Shown: positions 9,446 through 18,830, numbered from the stretch's first letter. The stretch is DNA of 57,286 nt from Treponema sp. (GCA_009777535.1 WRLP01000018.1:1-57286), one strand, 5' to 3'. A program made the numbers and translations. Notes: generated by a model from the sequence alone, not told the origin.

Positions 9446-9862
9446 ATGGATTTTGGAGATATTCTTGATAAATGGGAGCGGAGAAAACCTCCCAACTTAA
9501 TGGAAGCCCTGCTAAATGAAGGTAATGTGTACGATAAGGACAACGCGGCAGAAAACGTAAAACTCCGGCACAGCGCGGATCGCCGCCGCCTTCGTTCCAG
9601 AAAACCAGATGATGTGCTGGATATCCACGGTCTTACCCGCGACCAGGCATGGCTTTCCCTGGATAGCTTTTTTGAAAGGGGCAGAAGTTCCGGTTTTGAA
9701 AAATTGCGCATAATCCATGGCAAGGGAAATCATTCAAAAGATGAAGCTGTTCTAAGAAAAACAGTTCTCGATTTTATTGAACAATGCCAGTTCGCCGGTG
9801 AAAGCGGTTACGAAAAGGCTTCCGGCGGCGGCAGCGGAGCCACCTGGGTGCTGCTTAAATAA
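9446..9862 (+). CDS. Smr domain protein
   Basis: 138 aa. The Smr domain (about residues 50-138) carries LDIHGLTRDQAW and IIHGKGNHS, the two conserved Smr motifs. Smr domains are nucleic-acid binding and several are nickases or RNA endonucleases; the stand-alone short form is common in spirochaetes. The N-terminal 45 residues are polar linker. A GAGGGGAAA stretch just upstream of the ATG is a plausible ribosome site. It is probably cotranscribed with the Bat-type genes but has no evident functional tie to them. Confidence 0.9.
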   Translation: MDFGDILDKWERRKPPNLMEALLNEGNVYDKDNAAENVKLRHSADRRRLRSRKPDDVLDIHGLTRDQAWLSLDSFFERGRSSGFEKLRIIHGKGNHSKDEAVLRKTVLDFIEQCQFAGESGYEKASGGGSGATWVLLK

Positions 9863-9879
9863 AAAGCTGATACGAACGC

Positions 9880-10773
9880 TTACCTTTTCCTTGCCCGTAC
9901 TATCATCACATCGCCAAACCCCAGGCGCTTTGCCAGAATATCGGCTGGTTTTTTTAGCAGCATCGGCACGGTACCGGCGGCAAGGCCTCCCCAGGTGTTA
10001 ATGCTTTCGGTCATAAAGCCTGTTTTGGTTAACAGCATTTTTAGCGTCCCGGCAGAAAAAAGAAATAGATGATCAAAAATTGCGGAGCGCCATCTACCGC
10101 CAAAGAGCCTGGCCTGCAAACCTGCGATATTCGGGGTGGAAATAAATATGTGTCCCTGCGGCTTTAGTACACGGCAGACTTCTTTCAGAAAAAAGTGCGG
10201 ATCGTTTATGTGCTCGATAAGGTGGGAAGCGTGTACAATATCAAATGTGCCGGCGGTAAAATTATTTTCTTCCAGGGGCAGGCTTCTTACATCAATGCCG
10301 CGTCTGTTCCGTGCATATCCGGCGGCGGGAGATATTTCCACCCCTGTTACGCGCCATCCGCGTTCCTTAAGATGTGCAAGCAGGGCTCCGGTTGCGCAGC
10401 CAATGTCCAGAACATGCGGCGGCTCTCTGGTCTGCATGTTACCTGCTGCGGACGATAAAAATAAATGCTTTTCAATTCTGTCAAAACCCGCGTCCGCCAG
10501 CGCAAGCATCTGCAGCCGCAGAAATGCGGCCTCGTTTTCCAGTTCGTAGGAAAGGTAATCCTCTCCATAGTCTCCGCTGTAGCGCTGCATTACCCCTGTT
10601 TTCACCGGCTGTGGATTCATCTGCACAAGGCCGCAGTTCTCGCAGCAGACATATCCGAAACCCTCGCAGTTCATGGCCGGCGAAAAATGGGAACCACCGC
10701 ATATCACGCAGGGAATCAGGCTGCTGTCTGCGGCGCAAACCGGCGTTGACCAGGTTTTTTTAATTCCGGCCAT
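9880..10773 (-). CDS. Class I SAM-dependent methyltransferase with N-terminal zinc ribbon
   Basis: 297 aa. Two CxxC pairs at the N-terminus (CVIC near 22-25, CENC near 44-47) suggest a zinc ribbon. SAM motif I VLDIGCATGALL lies near 118-129, motif II GVEIS follows, and IVHASHLIEHI matches the UbiE/MethylTransf_11/23 type. The substrate is unknown; this ribbon plus methyltransferase pattern is frequent in sugar or glycan-related C-methyltransferases and in uncharacterised spirochaete proteins. Its start lies 2 nt from the stop of the upstream minus-strand gene at 10776. Confidence 0.87.
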   Translation of the reverse strand: MAGIKKTWSTPVCAADSSLIPCVICGGSHFSPAMNCEGFGYVCCENCGLVQMNPQPVKTGVMQRYSGDYGEDYLSYELENEAAFLRLQMLALADAGFDRIEKHLFLSSAAGNMQTREPPHVLDIGCATGALLAHLKERGWRVTGVEISPAAGYARNRRGIDVRSLPLEENNFTAGTFDIVHASHLIEHINDPHFFLKEVCRVLKPQGHIFISTPNIAGLQARLFGGRWRSAIFDHLFLFSAGTLKMLLTKTGFMTESINTWGGLAAGTVPMLLKKPADILAKRLGFGDVMIVRARKR

Positions 10774-10775
10774 TT

Positions 10776-11651
10776 TTAGTTTACGATCATGCGGATAAGT
10801 GAACTGCGGGAATTGCCGGCTACATTCTGCACGATTACTTCCAGATTTGCCTGACCCCTGCTTAAATACACTTCGGCAGCTTCAAAGGCCGGGTAAGAGC
10901 TGTAAATCCGCCTTGCGGGAACAAGGCCGTTACGGGAAACCATCAGAACCCCGTCTCTGGAAGAAAACGCCTCAAAGTTCAGAGAACCAATTTCAGCGCC
11001 GTTGATTGAACAGACAATCCGGTGAGGCGCCAGATAATTATCGCGGGGGCGTAATATTAAATCCGTGGTTGTCACCGAAACCGTGTAATTACCCTGGCTT
11101 AAATTTCGCATCTGGTCGTTGTTTACCACGAGCCCCCGTTCATTTCTCAGAACGACGGAAAGTATTTGGGGCGGCCGTGTGTCTTGCGCGGGGTTAATAA
11201 TCATTGCAGGATTAATCCAGCTTCGCTCCCGCCTGTCATAAAGCATAAAATAAAATCCCGCCGTGCCGGACCAGCCGGAAATTCCTGATGAGGTTATGGG
11301 GCTTTGCCGTTCAATACGATTCGACTGCGGGGATTCGCTTCCATGGCGGCTGTAAATGCTGATTAACCCGTCGCCGTGATCAAGCGCAGTCCATGCGCCC
11401 AGCGGAGAAGGGAGGCGTGAGGCGGTATCGTTCCTGCCCCGTGAAAAAATCATTTCGCCGGTTTCCACGGCAAGCACTTCTGTTCCTCCGGAAAAAACCA
11501 TGCCCAAAACCGGTTTTCCGGCGTCGTTCCAGCCAAAGTTGCGGATCATAACCGCATCGCGCGAAGGCCAGTCCATCGCTTCCGCAGTGCCTGTAATAAA
11601 GAACGCTGTCAGCATAGCCGTCATTGTTATGTGCAATAATTGTTTTTTCAT
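10776..11651 (-). CDS. Secreted degenerate LytM/M23-like protein
   Basis: 291 aa with a signal peptide ending near TAEA. The segment from about residue 35 to 115 follows the M23/LytM layout: a FGWNDAGKP stretch, a TEVLAVETGEMIFSRG stretch like the usual PVxAxxxGxVxxAG, then TALDHGDGLISIYSRHG like the final DHGNGxxTxYxHL. Expected zinc-binding His residues of the first motif are not apparent and the last motif reads YSRHG, so I infer a non-catalytic LytM-type domain. The remaining C-terminal half is beta-rich. Starts overlap the stop of the upstream gene by 4 nt. Confidence 0.65.
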   Translation of the reverse strand: MKKQLLHITMTAMLTAFFITGTAEAMDWPSRDAVMIRNFGWNDAGKPVLGMVFSGGTEVLAVETGEMIFSRGRNDTASRLPSPLGAWTALDHGDGLISIYSRHGSESPQSNRIERQSPITSSGISGWSGTAGFYFMLYDRRERSWINPAMIINPAQDTRPPQILSVVLRNERGLVVNNDQMRNLSQGNYTVSVTTTDLILRPRDNYLAPHRIVCSINGAEIGSLNFEAFSSRDGVLMVSRNGLVPARRIYSSYPAFEAAEVYLSRGQANLEVIVQNVAGNSRSSLIRMIVN

Positions 11652-12763
11652 TTTTTCTCCAGATTAAAAGAAAGCAGGGTGGAGCCGCCGCCTATTATCA
11701 GGGCGGTGTCTGTTCTGCCCAAATAAACTCCCTCGCTTTTAAAGGGCGCCCTTATGTCAACAGTTCCCGGTATGCCTTTCCTCCTGTCTCTGGACAGCTT
11801 AATGCCGATCAATTCTTTTTGTTCATCAGATGGAGAACAAATAAGGAAAAAATATCCCTGGCTGCCGGTTTTGTCAATTGCGGCTAACTCGCCGTTCAGG
11901 GCTATTCGCACTGCCCGCCGTGATTTTATTTCAAAAAGGCTGATACCTTCTGTGCATTCAAAGGCGACTCGCCTGTCTTGATCAAAAAATGATATGTGAA
12001 CCGGCCGCCTGAAACCGGCTTCCAGAAATTCGTGATATATCACCTTGTATTCTCCCGAATCATAGTGCTCCAGCAGCAGAAAACGCTGCTGTGCTATGCC
12101 GGAAATAATCCCCACTCGCTGTCCGTCCTGCGAAAGAGCGCAGCCTAAAATTACCTCATAACGTGAACCGCCCGGTACAAAAAAGAATATTCGTTTTCCA
12201 TTGTTATCCAAAACTTCGATTACACCGTCAATGGAGCCTGCTAAAACCAGGCCGGCAGCTGCGTCAATGCATGTAAGGGGAGCGGCAAAGTCATAAGTCC
12301 AAAGGACGCTTCCGGTTGTATCAATTTCTGATAATGAATTCTGCCCGCTTCCCAGAATAAAAATCCTGTTATCCAGCAGAATCGGATATCCCCCCGGATT
12401 TTCCAGAATTAATGCGATATCTGCGGCATTGTTCATTATCTCTATATTGTCAGGTTCGGCTTCATATTCAGTCCATAGATATTCACTCAGGTATATTTCT
12501 CCATATTTGATTTTGTTTAATCTCAGGTGTCCTTCTGTGTCAATATATCCAAAGCGGCTGCCAAGGGTAAAGGGAATCAATCCGTTTGGCTGCACGGCTG
12601 TTTTTGTAACTTCGGTATTTTCCGCAGTATCGGATTCAAGAGGGCTTAACCAGTGGAGAGAAAGTACGGTTTCAGGCGGGATTGGCCTTGCAGCGGCAAA
12701 AAAATAAATAATAAAAAGTAAAAAAATCGCAATAACCCATAGTTTTTTTCTCTCTTTTACCAT
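11648..12763 (-). CDS. Membrane-anchored beta-propeller-like protein
   Basis: 371 aa from ATG 12763, preferred over the longer frame at 12823 because an AGAGGGG ribosome site precedes it and the longer form would put a polar tail before the signal anchor. The N-terminal anchor (LWVIAIFLLFIIYFFAA) is followed by repeated YSPILL/LAGSIDGVIEV/GIISGIAQQ segments typical of PQQ or WD-like blades. No enzymatic motif seen. It is translationally coupled (4 nt) to the LytM-like gene downstream, so the pair may act together at the envelope. Confidence 0.65.
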   Translation of the reverse strand: MVKERKKLWVIAIFLLFIIYFFAAARPIPPETVLSLHWLSPLESDTAENTEVTKTAVQPNGLIPFTLGSRFGYIDTEGHLRLNKIKYGEIYLSEYLWTEYEAEPDNIEIMNNAADIALILENPGGYPILLDNRIFILGSGQNSLSEIDTTGSVLWTYDFAAPLTCIDAAAGLVLAGSIDGVIEVLDNNGKRIFFFVPGGSRYEVILGCALSQDGQRVGIISGIAQQRFLLLEHYDSGEYKVIYHEFLEAGFRRPVHISFFDQDRRVAFECTEGISLFEIKSRRAVRIALNGELAAIDKTGSQGYFFLICSPSDEQKELIGIKLSRDRRKGIPGTVDIRAPFKSEGVYLGRTDTALIIGGGSTLLSFNLEKK

Positions 12764-12825
12764 ACACCCCTCTTCTAACAAATATTCGTTTTTATTATAT
12801 TTTATTATAGATGCAGGAGGCAAGT

Positions 12826-13236
12826 ATGGTTAGCGCAGAACAAATGGATTCTCTTTTTTTTAGTGCCCGGAAGGCAGCCGAGGCGGCGTATGCTCCTTAT
12901 TCAAAATTCAGGGTTGGTGCGGCTCTTTTATGCGAGAATGGGAGCGTTGTTACCGGCTGTAATGTGGAAAACCGCTCTTTTGGTCTAACCATTTGCGCCG
13001 AGCGGAACGCCGTATTTTCGGCTGTCGCCGGGGGAAGCCGCCGGTTTATTGCCCTGGCAATCTCAACGCCGGACTCTGTTGAATGTGTGGGCCCCTGCGG
13101 CGCCTGCCGCCAGGTATTAAGTGAATTTATGTCTCCGGAAACGCCCGTGCGTTTTGCGGGCAGCGGCCCGGATCAGGTTAATACCACAATAGGCGAACTG
13201 CTCCCATGGGATTCCCTTCACGATTTGGCAGTTTAA
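12826..13236 (+). CDS. cdd: Cytidine deaminase
   Basis: 136 aa, standard for the homotetrameric cytidine deaminases that convert cytidine or deoxycytidine to uridine forms in pyrimidine salvage. Zinc and catalytic residues are visible: C57-A-E59 (TICAERNAV) and C91-x-x-C94 (GPCGACRQV). Start ATG 12826 is set by AGGAGG at 12815-12820; an upstream in-frame ATG at 12811 would place that site inside the gene. The stop overlaps the convergent neighbour by 4 nt. Confidence 0.95.
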   Translation: MVSAEQMDSLFFSARKAAEAAYAPYSKFRVGAALLCENGSVVTGCNVENRSFGLTICAERNAVFSAVAGGSRRFIALAISTPDSVECVGPCGACRQVLSEFMSPETPVRFAGSGPDQVNTTIGELLPWDSLHDLAV

Positions 13237-14387
13237 TCTTCGAACATTATTCCCAGCCATGACTCAATGTCGCTGACATCCTGGGCGATCAGTCCAAGGT
13301 CTACTCTGTCGGTGGTTTCGGCTACCAGCCATCTTGTGCCATCTGCTTCAAAGCGGGCGCCGGTTCCGGCAATGTCTGCAAGCCCCATTGCATGGTTATG
13401 ATTCCGCGAAACCATAATTGCAGAGCGAATGTCCGCATGGGCAAGGATCATTGCCCAAAGCATGGCCCGGCTGTCGCAGTCTCCTCTGCCTTCAGTTACC
13501 GCTGTAACAAGATTGGTAAAATCACTGCCGGAAAAATCCCTTTCGTATTCAAAACCCTGTACAAAAGCAAGGGCTTTTTCAGCTAACATGCGTTCTGCAT
13601 CAGCATTATTCGCAATATTTCCCTGTGAATTTATTATGTTTACATTCCAGTGCCGCTCAAGCTGAAACATTGCGTCCGCTATCCGATCCCAGGAATCGCG
13701 GTATATTGCCCTGTAATAACGTGTCCAGGCTTCCTGCCAGTTTTCCAGAAAAAGATACCTTCGAAGCACGGCGAATTCGCGTTCTATTAAAACCTGGGCT
13801 GCCTCGGCATCATTTTCCCGAATCATGGCGCCTAATCCCGCGGCGGCGAGAGAGGTCCGCTGCAGTTCTCCCCTGGGAAAACCGTATATCATAATCGGTC
13901 CCGGATAACGCCGTTCCGCTTCCGACGGGGCAATGGAATCCAGCGCCGACATATGAAGCAGGTTAAGATCGTCTCTGCCCGCCTGCCCGTATGACAGGGC
14001 AAGAAGCATGGGTATTACACTGCTGTTTTCTGCACCCTCCAGTTCTACACAAAGCGCCCATCCATAAGTATCTCCGAATATCAGTTCTGTTAATGAAGCA
14101 AGTTTGCTGCTGTATTCAAAAAAAACAGTATCTCCTCTGTTTCCAAGTCTTCGGTTTACATCATCTACCATATCCTTCATTGTTTGAAAAGTTCCGTTAT
14201 ATATTCGGATATCAAATAATGTTTCGTCCGGTCCCCTGAATGAAAAACGGTCAACATTGTTTCCTTCCGCAAAATAATAGCCTTCGGGAAGATCCAGGCT
14301 GAAACCCCACTGGGCAGAATACAGCGGTTCTGCAAATGCCGGTATAAGAATCGAAAAAAGCAGAAACAGTAAAATTTTGTTTTTCAT
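13233..14387 (-). CDS. Secreted transglutaminase-like protein
   Basis: 384 aa with a signal peptide (ILLFLLFSILIPAFAEP). The C-terminal third holds a transglutaminase-core triad pattern: Cys in EGRGDCDSRAMLW, His in SRNHNHAMGL and an acidic position in WLVAETTD. The first 200 residues are beta-rich and unassigned. Bacterial members of this fold act mostly as cysteine proteases or peptide-processing enzymes in the periplasm. Convergent with cdd; its start lies 20 nt from the divergent pseudouridine synthase gene. Confidence 0.75.
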   Translation of the reverse strand: MKNKILLFLLFSILIPAFAEPLYSAQWGFSLDLPEGYYFAEGNNVDRFSFRGPDETLFDIRIYNGTFQTMKDMVDDVNRRLGNRGDTVFFEYSSKLASLTELIFGDTYGWALCVELEGAENSSVIPMLLALSYGQAGRDDLNLLHMSALDSIAPSEAERRYPGPIMIYGFPRGELQRTSLAAAGLGAMIRENDAEAAQVLIEREFAVLRRYLFLENWQEAWTRYYRAIYRDSWDRIADAMFQLERHWNVNIINSQGNIANNADAERMLAEKALAFVQGFEYERDFSGSDFTNLVTAVTEGRGDCDSRAMLWAMILAHADIRSAIMVSRNHNHAMGLADIAGTGARFEADGTRWLVAETTDRVDLGLIAQDVSDIESWLGIMFED

Positions 14388-14407
14388 GCTACTATTATCG
14401 GTATATT

Positions 14408-15079
14408 ATGAAGACAATAGAAATTGTCTATGAGGACGATTCCTGCCTTGTAATTAACAAACCTGCGGGACTTGCCGTACAGGGCGGGGTGGGGGTGAAG
14501 GTTTCCCTGGATAAAATTCTGGCGGAAATCCGAACGCCGCCCCCGCTCCTTGTACACCGGCTCGACAAGGATACTTCCGGCCTTATCCTGGTCGCAAAAA
14601 ACAGGGAAGCCGCTGCCGATTTCTCCCGTCTTTTAAGTGATGGCAGGGCATCGGGCGGCATTTTCAAGCAATACACAGCGGTATGCCTGGGCTGCCCTGC
14701 CGGGGAACATGGAAGCATTAAGGCGGATTTGGAAATCCGCGGAAGCGCAAAAAAATCTGAAACAATTTATAAATTGATAAAAACAGGTGCCTTAACTATT
14801 ACTGACGAGTGCAGTTTTTCTGTTTTGGAATTAACTCTTGGTACCGGCAGAATGCATCAAATCCGCCGGCATCTTGCCATGACAGGAAACCCCATACTTG
14901 GAGATGATAAATACGGCGACTTTTCACTCAATAAAAAACTCCGTAAAACCATCGGCCTAAAAAGGCTGATGCTCCACGCACACAGGCTCGTTGTTGATGT
15001 TCAAGGACTCACCTTGAATCTCTATGCTCCCCTGCCAGATTATTATGCTCTTTTTACTGAGGCTTCCTTAAGTCTGTAA
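14408..15079 (+). CDS. RluA-family RNA pseudouridine synthase
   Basis: 223 aa. The catalytic motif HRLDKDTSG is at residues 50-58, with Asp53 as the expected nucleophile; downstream GRMHQIRRHL and LMLHAHRL motifs are intact. There is no N-terminal S4 domain, so it resembles the short RluA/TruC branch that modifies rRNA or tRNA; the target base cannot be read from the sequence. The 3' end overlaps the convergent MFS gene by 37 nt. Confidence 0.9.
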   Translation: MKTIEIVYEDDSCLVINKPAGLAVQGGVGVKVSLDKILAEIRTPPPLLVHRLDKDTSGLILVAKNREAAADFSRLLSDGRASGGIFKQYTAVCLGCPAGEHGSIKADLEIRGSAKKSETIYKLIKTGALTITDECSFSVLELTLGTGRMHQIRRHLAMTGNPILGDDKYGDFSLNKKLRKTIGLKRLMLHAHRLVVDVQGLTLNLYAPLPDYYALFTEASLSL

Positions 15080-16209
15080 ATAACATAGATCGCCGCTCCC
15101 AAAATGGCGAAAGCCGTAAAAGACCCAAAAAGAGCGCGGTAACCGGCGCTGTCGATTATAAAACCCCCGATGAAATTCCCAATAAAAATGGGAAGCCCTG
15201 ATCCTACCGACATATACAAGGTCATTCCAAAAGAGCGTTTTTCAGGCGGTACATTGTTGGAAATAAAAGCTATTGCTGCCGGGTGAAAAAGTCCAAAAGT
15301 AAAGCAGTGCAAGAGCTGGGCGATTATAATGCTCCCCTTGTACGGGAAGACCGCGTACAAACCCAGTCGAAGCGCAACCATTGCGCTGGTAAAGGCAAGT
15401 AGCGGCATTGTACCGAAACGCCTGATAATGCGTTTGGACAGGAGTATAAAGGGTATCTCCGCAATGCTTGCCAGTGCCAGCATTGGGCCGACCGCGTTCC
15501 AATTCATGTACTCAATCATAAATAATGGAAAGAAAGAGTATATAGAAGCCATTGCCATCCGGCTTAAAGCTATGCAGGCCAGGCCCAAAATGAAAATCGG
15601 CGTCCATAAAGTTCCTTTTTGTTTTTCTTCTTTACCGCAGGGACCTGAATTTGTATTTTTCTGATCGAATTTAACGTTTGCATATTTTGACGGCATTAAA
15701 AAAGATGCCCCCATGGCCAATGCGCCGGCAAAGAGAATCCACAGCGAGATATTTAACGGCGTGTCTGGCTGTAATACCGGTACCCATTGAAGGAAAAGTA
15801 TAAAACATACGTAGGAAACAGAACCGTATACACGAATTTTGCCATAATTGCCCTTCTCTCCCAAATTGATAGAGGTTATCGCATCTATAAGAGGGACTGC
15901 AGCCCGGTGGCCGATTGTAAAAACCGCAATTAACAAGGCGCTTGCAATGGGTTGTATAAAGATTGAAAGCGGTACAGCGGCGGCAGTTGTTAAAGCAAAC
16001 GAAAATATAATGGTTCTCCTGTAATTACCGCTCCTGTCCGCCAGTCTACTGAACAGAAATGGCCCGGTTATGCCCACTCCCTCGGCAATTGCAAAAAGTA
16101 TGCCAATTACCGCTGCACGGTAACCAAGGAGCCGCAGCATAATCGGCAGATATGGGGAGATTACTCCGTATATCATGCTTACTGTTATGTGAGCGAGGAT
16201 TAAATGCAT
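15043..16209 (-). CDS. MFS transporter, likely 12 membrane helices
   Basis: 388 aa, almost entirely hydrophobic segments, with the MFS loop-2/3 signature FSRLADRSGNYRRT after the second helix and a longer polar loop (about residues 176-197) between the two six-helix halves. The N-terminal pattern ISPYLPIMLRLLGY resembles the LacY/nucleoside-permease-like MFS branch. Inner membrane; substrate unknown. The last 37 nt overlap the pseudouridine synthase gene on the other strand. Confidence 0.88.
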   Translation of the reverse strand: MHLILAHITVSMIYGVISPYLPIMLRLLGYRAAVIGILFAIAEGVGITGPFLFSRLADRSGNYRRTIIFSFALTTAAAVPLSIFIQPIASALLIAVFTIGHRAAVPLIDAITSINLGEKGNYGKIRVYGSVSYVCFILFLQWVPVLQPDTPLNISLWILFAGALAMGASFLMPSKYANVKFDQKNTNSGPCGKEEKQKGTLWTPIFILGLACIALSRMAMASIYSFFPLFMIEYMNWNAVGPMLALASIAEIPFILLSKRIIRRFGTMPLLAFTSAMVALRLGLYAVFPYKGSIIIAQLLHCFTFGLFHPAAIAFISNNVPPEKRSFGMTLYMSVGSGLPIFIGNFIGGFIIDSAGYRALFGSFTAFAILGAAIYVIYRLKEASVKRA

Positions 16210-16270
16210 GTAAGCATCTTAGCATAATTGCATTGACTTTATCTCTTCTTTTTTCCACAATAAACAAGGT

Positions 16271-17071
16271 ATGAATGTGTCTCAACCAGACAGCCCGAAG
16301 ATCGACAAGCAATGCGAGCGTGAACAGCGCGGACATACTCCTTTTACCAGATCATGGCTGGAAAGTTTAAGCACCGGTGAGCTGGTTAATCTGGCGGATT
16401 GTCATGGCATAGATATTCCTTCCGGCATGGGGCGGTTTTTCATAATTGAAGAACTGCTGGACGCTTCATTAAATGCGGAAGGCGATGCCGCGGACAATGC
16501 GGAAATCAGGGAGCGGTTTATGGAAACTGCCGCCCTTCCCAAACAGTACAACATTTCGTTTTTGGAAGTAATTATCAGGGATCCCCTCTGGGCATTCGTT
16601 CTTTGGGAGATAAAGGAGCATGACAGGGAAATCCATGAAAATGCCCCTGACTTTGGAGGCTACTGCCTTAGGGTTATTCCGCTTAATGATGATAAAAACC
16701 GGAACAGTACTGGTTTTACCGGAGACGAATCCTTTACGGTTGCTGTGAATGTCAGTGATACAGCCAGGTATCTCGGCTTTCCGGTAGCCAGGGAGAATGT
16801 TGATAAAACAGACGACTCCATGCAAGAACAGGAGGGCGCTTCTGATCGCAGTTACATTATTAAGTTATGCGCAATCCGCGGATCTGCGGAGATGCCGCTT
16901 GTTGTATCGCGGCCATTTTCCCTGCCAAGGCTTGTTGAAGCGGCGGATCGGAACGGCGGCAGCCCAAAAGTTATCGAACTGTATCAGAATCCATGCATTA
17001 GTTTGTCCGGAGCGCACGATTTTTCCGTAATGAAAAGCGCAGACCGTCAACTCAGGATCAAGAGGCAGTAA
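16271..17071 (+). CDS. DUF4912 domain protein
   Basis: 266 aa. An N-terminal SAP/Rho-like helical segment (LSTGELVNLADCHGIDIPSG) is followed by a DUF4912 domain from about residue 90 (ISFLEVIIRDPLWAFVLWEI), with the conserved aromatic WAFVLWE stretch. The family is common next to glycan genes in spirochaetes and Firmicutes; its biochemical role is unknown. The GH57 gene starts 2 nt after the stop, so the two are probably one transcript and DUF4912 may act in the same glucan pathway. Confidence 0.82.
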   Translation: MNVSQPDSPKIDKQCEREQRGHTPFTRSWLESLSTGELVNLADCHGIDIPSGMGRFFIIEELLDASLNAEGDAADNAEIRERFMETAALPKQYNISFLEVIIRDPLWAFVLWEIKEHDREIHENAPDFGGYCLRVIPLNDDKNRNSTGFTGDESFTVAVNVSDTARYLGFPVARENVDKTDDSMQEQEGASDRSYIIKLCAIRGSAEMPLVVSRPFSLPRLVEAADRNGGSPKVIELYQNPCISLSGAHDFSVMKSADRQLRIKRQ

Positions 17072-17073
17072 AA

Positions 17074-18669
17074 ATGGAATGCCGTTATGTGATTTCCCTG
17101 GTTCTTAATGCCCATCTGCCTTTTGTAAGGGAATTCAACGGCGATGATGATCTTTCGCAGGCGGGGGAGGAGGGCTGGTTTTTTAACGCCCTGTCGGAGA
17201 CATATATTCCGCTTTTATTAATGCTTGATCGTCTGGAAAATGATCGCATTCCTTTCCGCTTGGGGCTTTCGATTTCTCCCCTGTTTTGCCAGATGCTGGG
17301 TGATGAGCATCTAAAGAAAAAATATCTGGCTCATATTGACAGGCAGATTGAATTCGGTCGAAGTGAATTGGAAAGGAATGCTGATAAGGGAGAACTGCAT
17401 AAACTGGCGGAGTTGTTTTTTAACCGAACAGTTGATCGTAAAACAGCTTTCATCGAAAATTATGAAAGCAACATTCTCGGTGCCATTGACCGGTATAAGC
17501 GCAAGGGAAAGATTGAAATTCTCGCCAGTCCGGCAACACACGCTTTTCTGCCGTTCCAGACTTCTTCCTCCGGTGCGATTTACGCTCAAATTGAAACAGC
17601 CATTTCCTGTTATAAGCAACACTTCGGCGGCTGTCCTCAGGGCTTTTGGCTTCCGGAGCTTGGCTGGAGCACCGCAGTGGAGCCATATTTACGCAAATAT
17701 AATTTCAGTTACACCATTGTTGACGCTCATGGTTTAATATTCGGGAAACCTGCGCCGCTGCGGGGGAGCTTTTACCCTGTAAAAACTCCGGGCGGTATTT
17801 TTGTTCTGGGCAGGGATTTTTATGCCGCCAGAGACCTTGAGCAGATGGCGGGCGATGGAATATACAGGGACAACACACGGGATGCCGGTTATGAGCTACC
17901 GCCCTGCGACATCAGTCCGTTTTTAAGTACGGAAGGCAGCAGGCACATGACCGGCTTTAAGTACTGGCAGCTTTTGGCGCGTCAGGCTCAGGATGCGGTT
18001 TATGATCCTGATGCCGCCAGGGACAGAGCGGTTGAGCATGCCAGAATCTTCCTGGAAGACCGGATAGCCCGCCTGGATGAAGCGGCCAAACACATCGGGA
18101 AAATACCCATCAGTCTTTGCGCATACAATGCCGATAGCTTCGGCCATTTCTGGCATGAAGGGCCGCTGTTTATCGAAGCCCTGTTCCGGCTGGCTTCGTC
18201 CTATCGTGGGCTGCAGTTTATGACTCCTGTTGAATATCTTTACAAGCAGGATACAGGCGCTTTTCAAACCTCGGTCCCGGAATTTTCTTCGTGGGGCTTT
18301 AACGGCTATGCCGAAACCTGGCTGGACGCTTCCAATGACTGGATGTACCGCCATCTGATTCGTTCAATGGAAAGAATGACAGAATTGGCTGAACGCTTTC
18401 CTGATGATACAGGCCTAAAAGAACGCGCTTTAAACCAGGCTGCCAGAGAAATACTGTTGGCTCAATGCTCCGATTGGCCGAAACTATTGTACAACCAGGA
18501 TTCTACGGAATATGCCCGTAACAAGATAGAAGGCTCCCTGCGCAATTTCACAACGATTTACGAAGCTCTTGGCAGCAACTACATAAGTACAGAATGGCTT
18601 ACCAGCCTGGAGCGCCGTCACAATGTATTTCCTGATATTAATTACCGGATTTTTCGGCGGAGAAAGTGA
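17074..18669 (+). CDS. GH57 glycoside hydrolase, 1,4-alpha-glucan branching enzyme-like
   Basis: 531 aa. GH57 branching enzymes transfer alpha-1,4 segments to alpha-1,6 branch points in glycogen. Motif 1 appears as VLNAHLPFVRE; the nucleophile motif is GFWLPELGWS with Glu195. The motif-4 stretch reads AYNADSFGHFWHEG (350-363), where the usual catalytic Asp position is Asn352; Asp354 lies two residues on. The C-terminal domain contains WLDASNDWMYRH, typical of the branching-enzyme branch. Activity therefore needs testing. The stop is followed at once by a large palindrome. Confidence 0.85.
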   Translation: MECRYVISLVLNAHLPFVREFNGDDDLSQAGEEGWFFNALSETYIPLLLMLDRLENDRIPFRLGLSISPLFCQMLGDEHLKKKYLAHIDRQIEFGRSELERNADKGELHKLAELFFNRTVDRKTAFIENYESNILGAIDRYKRKGKIEILASPATHAFLPFQTSSSGAIYAQIETAISCYKQHFGGCPQGFWLPELGWSTAVEPYLRKYNFSYTIVDAHGLIFGKPAPLRGSFYPVKTPGGIFVLGRDFYAARDLEQMAGDGIYRDNTRDAGYELPPCDISPFLSTEGSRHMTGFKYWQLLARQAQDAVYDPDAARDRAVEHARIFLEDRIARLDEAAKHIGKIPISLCAYNADSFGHFWHEGPLFIEALFRLASSYRGLQFMTPVEYLYKQDTGAFQTSVPEFSSWGFNGYAETWLDASNDWMYRHLIRSMERMTELAERFPDDTGLKERALNQAAREILLAQCSDWPKLLYNQDSTEYARNKIEGSLRNFTTIYEALGSNYISTEWLTSLERRHNVFPDINYRIFRRRK

Positions 18670-18670
18670 G

Positions 18671-18830
18671 GCTTTTCCACGGCTATGGCGATGCCAAAAA
18701 TATATGCCTATAACAGGCAATAGGGGGCCTGTCAGAGGCCAAAAGCACCGTGCGGGCACGGCACTTTTGCCTCTGCCACCCCTCGTTACCTGTTCTGTGC
18801 ATATATTTTTGAATAAGCCAAAGCAGTGAA
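18671..18830. repeat. Large imperfect palindrome, left boundary of AT-rich insert
   Basis: One nucleotide after the GH57 stop codon begins a palindrome of about 160 bp. Nested pairs are visible from outside in: GCTTTTCCACGGCTATGG with the degenerate GCCAAAGCAGTGAAGC, CAAAAATATATGC with GCATATATTTTTG, then AGAGGC.AAAAG with CTTTTGCCTCT, around a CACCGTGCGGGCACGG core. Its outer 18 bases recur inverted and exact at 21719-21736. It may act as a terminator; the shared ends suggest a mobile or REP-like family. Confidence 0.75.
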
